Below are positions 51,624 through 54,250 of a stretch of 54,250 nt of DNA, in pieces; within the stretch, counting starts at the first letter, position 1, and each line of letters opens with the position of its first letter. Origin of the DNA: an uncultured Clostridium sp. (GTDB lineage: Bacteria > Bacillota > Clostridia > Lachnospirales > Lachnospiraceae); contig CABVBU010000022.1 of the NCBI GenBank assembly GCA_902496665.1, positions 1 through 54,250 on the forward strand, written 5' to 3'. The notes beneath the pieces were generated by a model. It worked only from the letters and a program-made list of their open reading frames with translations. It was not told the origin of the DNA and did no database searches. Made by a program: the position numbers and the translations under genes.

Positions 51624-52040
51624 ATGGAGAATCCCGGAAAAGAAACGTATGTAGAACAGATGGAACGTGTGAATCAAACAAATCCATTTATGCTTCACAA
51701 CAGGATCCGTGCGGTCGCATTATCCGAGGACCGGGCCGAGGTCCGGGCTGAGATCACAGAGGATTCCCTGAATGCCATGCAGACCGTCCACGGCGGCCTG
51801 ATGTTCGTGATGGCGGAGGTTGCCGCGGGACTTGTAACGAGGAATGACGGAAGAAAATATGTGACGCTGGACAGCTCTTTCCGTTTCCTTCGCGGCAGCA
51901 GCGCAAAAAGCATTCAGGGGCTGGCGAAGATCACAAAGCGCGGAAAGACTGTCTGCTTTACAAAAGCCGAGGTCATGGAGACCGATACGGGAAAGCTCTT
52001 GGCAGAAGGAGAATTTACGTTTTATTGTATGGGTGAGTAG
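51624..52040 (+). CDS. PaaI-type hotdog-fold thioesterase
   Basis: This 138-residue protein has the hotdog-fold signature of PaaI-type acyl-CoA thioesterases, HGGLMFVMAEVAAG near residue 52, where the GG and acidic residues bind and hydrolyse the thioester. It probably acts as a tetramer in the cytoplasm. GGAGGAAA precedes the ATG. It lies 68 bases after the LURP-one gene on the same strand. The acyl-CoA substrate is unknown. Confidence 0.88.
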   Translation: MENPGKETYVEQMERVNQTNPFMLHNRIRAVALSEDRAEVRAEITEDSLNAMQTVHGGLMFVMAEVAAGLVTRNDGRKYVTLDSSFRFLRGSSAKSIQGLAKITKRGKTVCFTKAEVMETDTGKLLAEGEFTFYCMGE

Positions 52041-52200
52041 GGAATAAAAACAAAAATCCGGCAATAACGCGTGTTTCCGAGACCTATCTCGGCGAGCCCT
52101 GCGGGGAAAAGTCACACAATCAACAGTTCATATCAGATCCGCTTTTTTAGGATTGTTGAAAAAATACAATTTGAGGGGGCGAATTTATCACTTCGGTATA

Positions 52201-52229
52201 TTGTGTAAAATATGCGCCTGTGTTACGAT
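52201..52229 (+). promoter_or_regulatory. Promoter of the Rpn-type nuclease gene
   Basis: TTGTGT (52201-52206), 17-base spacer, TACGAT (52224-52229), about 48 bases before the candidate start. The gap from 52041 also has a perfect CCGAGA/TCTCGG hairpin near 52077-52092. Confidence 0.65.
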
Positions 52230-52276
52230 AAAATTATGGAGAGACGCTATCACACCAAAAGACTGGAGGTAGTGTT

Positions 52277-53086
52277 ATAAAAGAAACCAATATCAGAAGA
52301 CAGGAAAAACGTCATGAGGAAGATCGTGAACGTCTGCGCAGATTTCGGCCGATCGATGATATATTTATGCGCGGTCTGTTCAAGGATAACCTTCCATTGG
52401 CAGAGCTTGTGCTGAGGATCATCACTGGAAAACAGGATCTGGTATTATTAAAATGTGAAATTCAGGCTGATATGAAGCGCGTGACAGGGGCAAGGTCCGC
52501 ATGTCTGGACGCGTATGCGACTGACAGTATGGGAAGAAAGTATGATATCGAGGTACAGCGTTCCATTTATGGGGCTGATCCGCACCGTGCCAGATACCAT
52601 TCCAGTATGATGGATGTGGAAAATCTGGATGAAAATCATGATTACAGGGAACTACCAGATACATATGTGATTTTTATCACAGAAAAGGATTATTATCAGG
52701 CGGGAAAGGCGGTGTATATGATCCAGAATATGAATCAGACATTAAACCAATCGTTTGGTGATGGGGCACATATCCTATATGTGAACGGAGAGTACCGTGA
52801 CGATTCCGCCATTGGAAAGCTGATGCATGATTTCAACTGCGCAGATGCAGATGACATGCATTACGGGTTGCTGGCAGAAAGAACAAGGTATCTCAAGGAA
52901 AATTCAAAGGGAGTGAACGAGATGTACCGGACAATGGATGAGGTGGAAAAAGAGTGTTATGAGGAAGGACGAGAGACGCAGGCTGAATTGACGGCCATAA
53001 ATCTTCGAAAACTAGGATTGCCGTTGGAGCAGATAGCCCATGCTGTTGGATTCCATGTGGAAAAGGTTGAAAAGTGGGTTAAGTAG
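52277..53086 (+). CDS. Rpn-family recombination-promoting nuclease / PD-(D/E)XK transposase-like protein
   Basis: The protein belongs to the Rpn/PDDEXK_2 family of nucleases that promote RecA-independent recombination. The core is seen as CLDAYATD...KYDIEVQ, with the catalytic Asp and the E-x-Q motif, followed by RARYHSSMM; the tail is helical (ELTAINLRKLGLPLEQIA). The first ATG (52367) would cut off family sequence (RRFRPIDDIF). The frame is open back to ATA 52277, which has GGAGG seven bases upstream, exactly where a start codon should be. From ATA the protein is 269 residues; no ATG, GTG or TTG occurs in frame between. The start may be a mutated ATG or a real ATA start. Confidence 0.8.
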   Translation: MKETNIRRQEKRHEEDRERLRRFRPIDDIFMRGLFKDNLPLAELVLRIITGKQDLVLLKCEIQADMKRVTGARSACLDAYATDSMGRKYDIEVQRSIYGADPHRARYHSSMMDVENLDENHDYRELPDTYVIFITEKDYYQAGKAVYMIQNMNQTLNQSFGDGAHILYVNGEYRDDSAIGKLMHDFNCADADDMHYGLLAERTRYLKENSKGVNEMYRTMDEVEKECYEEGRETQAELTAINLRKLGLPLEQIAHAVGFHVEKVEKWVK

Positions 53087-53142
53087 GAAAAGAAAGATGG
53101 TGTGGGGATAAAGAAGATTGGTTGATCGTAAAGCGTTGATAA

Positions 53143-53190
53143 TGGGGGAGAATTGTGTACGATAAGAAAGAGACGGGGATGCCTGTCTCT
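53143..53190 (+). other. Gap before the nitrilase gene with hairpin and promoter-like elements
   Basis: The gap 53087-53313 holds a perfect AGAAAGAGAC/GTCTCTTTCT hairpin (about 53164-53193), a probable terminator of the Rpn gene although no T run follows, and a -10-like TATGAT near 53279 about 30 bases ahead of the next ATG. Confidence 0.5.
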
Positions 53191-53313
53191 TTCTGCATTC
53201 TGTCAGAATCTTAAAAATAGCTTTTTAGAGCCAAATAAAACACTGAATCTGTATATAGAAAAAGTGTGTGATATGTAGTATGATAAGGAAAATAAATTCT
53301 GTGGGAGAAAGAC

Positions 53314-54123
53314 ATGGAAAGCTTATTTGTTATGGCACAGGTCGCACCAACCGAATATCCAAAAGATAATCTCCAGAAAGCTGGCAGTTTAGTAAAGGAA
53401 GCAGTAGGGAAGTATCATCCGGGTATGATTATTTTCCCAGAAACTTTTATGAGCCGCTTTCCGGCTGGTACAGACATTGCAACAGCAAATGCGGTTGCGG
53501 AACCGCTGGACGGAGAATTTGTGCAGGGAATGAAAAAATTAGCCGCAGATCATGATGTGTGGCTCACATTCGGAATGAAGGAGACCATTGAGGATCCGGC
53601 TGATCATCGCTGCTACAATACAGTCGTTATGCTGAATAACAAGGGAGAAATCGTACAGACTTACAGAAAAACTCATTTATATGATGCGTTCGGATACAAG
53701 GAATCCAATGAGTATAAAGCTGGAGACAAGTTCTTTGAGCCAGTAGATACTCCGTTTGGAAAGATTGGATTATTTGTCTGCTACGAAGTTCGTTTCCCGG
53801 AAGTAGCACGCTACCAGAAGGCCAAAGGAGCTGAGATCGTCATCATGCCGACTGCATGGTTCAAAGGCGATTTAAAGAGTCATCAGTTCCGTACACTGAT
53901 TACTTCCAGAGCACTGGAAAACACATTCTTCGTACTTGCGTGTGATCAGTGCGGAGGCACAGCGATGGGTGAGAGTGTAGCAGTCGATCCGATGGGAGTT
54001 GCCTTTGCAGCTGGAAATGAAAGAGAAGAACTGATTCCGGTATATGTGGATACGGATCGGATCAAGGAAGTGGAGAGCAAACTTCCATCCTTTAAAGACA
54101 GAAGACCTGCCCTTTATATTTAG
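53314..54123 (+). CDS. Carbon-nitrogen hydrolase (nitrilase superfamily)
   Basis: This 269-residue amidohydrolase carries the nitrilase triad: Glu 43 (FPETFM), Lys 119 (YRKTHL) and Cys 156 (FVCYEVRFPE). Members cleave amides such as omega-amides, deaminated glutathione or N-carbamoyl compounds. The CYEVRFPE form and size fit the Nit/omega-amidase-like branches, but the substrate cannot be fixed from sequence. GGGAGAAAG precedes the ATG. It is a single gene followed by the hairpin at 54158. Confidence 0.92.
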   Translation: MESLFVMAQVAPTEYPKDNLQKAGSLVKEAVGKYHPGMIIFPETFMSRFPAGTDIATANAVAEPLDGEFVQGMKKLAADHDVWLTFGMKETIEDPADHRCYNTVVMLNNKGEIVQTYRKTHLYDAFGYKESNEYKAGDKFFEPVDTPFGKIGLFVCYEVRFPEVARYQKAKGAEIVIMPTAWFKGDLKSHQFRTLITSRALENTFFVLACDQCGGTAMGESVAVDPMGVAFAAGNEREELIPVYVDTDRIKEVESKLPSFKDRRPALYI

Positions 54124-54157
54124 CTCAATCTCATATGTTTAAATACCCCTTTTGGGG

Positions 54158-54190
54158 GCTGTCGCACTAACGTGTGGCAGCTCATTTTAT
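54158..54190 (+). terminator. Terminator of the nitrilase gene
   Basis: GCTGTCGCAC (54158-54167) pairs with GTGTGGCAGC (54172-54181), with two G-U pairs, followed by TCATTTTAT. A small CCCC/GGGG hairpin precedes it. Confidence 0.75.
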
Positions 54191-54203
54191 ATATCCAACA
54201 CAA

Positions 54204-54231
54204 AACGCCGAGCTTCGAAAAGCCCGGCGTT
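54204..54231 (-). terminator. Terminator for a leftward gene beyond the window
   Basis: AACGCCGAGCTT (54204-54215) pairs with AAGCCCGGCGTT (54220-54231), with one mismatch. Read on the minus strand it is followed by TTTG, so it probably ends a leftward transcript entering from the right. Confidence 0.6.
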
Positions 54232-54250
54232 CGTGGTATAATCAGTTTAT

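Noticed and set aside
1..54250. tRNA, rRNA or prophage genes
   Set aside because: I saw no cloverleaf, rRNA segment, integrase, terminase or capsid gene on either strand.

Overview
The window looks like the chromosome of a low-to-mid GC Gram-positive anaerobe, most likely a gut Lachnospiraceae/Clostridia member. The support is AGGAG-type ribosome binding sites, sigma-A promoters (TTGACA-17-TATAAT type), FMN and S-box riboswitches, a potA-potB-potCD operon with fused PotC and PotD, citrate lyase accessory genes, and an anaerobic GlpA-like oxidoreductase operon. This is inferred from gene content; no rRNA or tRNA gene is present to confirm it. I see no phage, insertion sequence with a full transposase, or CRISPR array.

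Layout. 0-4.3 kb: the 3' half of an FMN riboswitch and the riboflavin operon ribD-ribE-ribBA-ribH. 4.3-6.3 kb: a leftward MATE exporter plus MarR regulator behind a promoter carrying two identical palindromic operators. 6.4-9.0 kb: an HD-domain protein, a CatA-like acetyltransferase and a GntR/FadR regulator. 9.2-12.4 kb: a three-gene GlpA-like dehydrogenase operon. 12.5-19.6 kb: a sugar nucleotidyltransferase, two uncharacterised proteins (one of 826 residues), murA, and metK under a SAM-I riboswitch. 19.9-24.5 kb: sensor kinase, response regulator, NagD-like phosphatase and an MFS transporter. 24.8-33.5 kb: a DEAD-box helicase, the leftward polyamine importer, then a lactonase, aroC and rpiB. 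33.7-36.0 kb: a PfkB kinase and a transglutaminase-like protein. 36.1-46.4 kb: a molybdenum island. 46.5-54.1 kb: an orphan pseudopilin, citXG and citC, a dihydrouridine synthase, a LURP-one protein, a thioesterase, an Rpn-type nuclease and a nitrilase.

The molybdenum island is the most coherent system. It holds an NCS2 xanthine/urate-type permease, a P-loop NTPase fused to a MocA-like cytidylyltransferase, a one-domain ModE, a FecCD-type ABC importer (MolABC-like) and a three-subunit xanthine-dehydrogenase-family hydroxylase. The importer and the hydroxylase diverge from one intergenic region that contains a sequence closely matching the E. coli ModE operator. It overlaps the expected start of the importer transcript and lies near -45 for the hydroxylase. 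The genes plausibly take up oxyanion, make the cytosine-dinucleotide cofactor, import purine and hydroxylate it. Metal and substrate specificity are not proven by sequence.

A second theme is small non-coding repeats. One family (A) is a ~120-bp multi-hairpin unit ending in an intrinsic terminator, with two near-identical copies (in the rib leader and after metK) and one remnant. The other (B) is a 133-bp MITE-like element with perfect 14-bp inverted ends and a 5-bp target duplication upstream of modE. Degraded copies lie in the rib operon, after rpiB, and between citC and citXG, where the element supplies the last codons and stop of citC exactly where citDEF would normally be.
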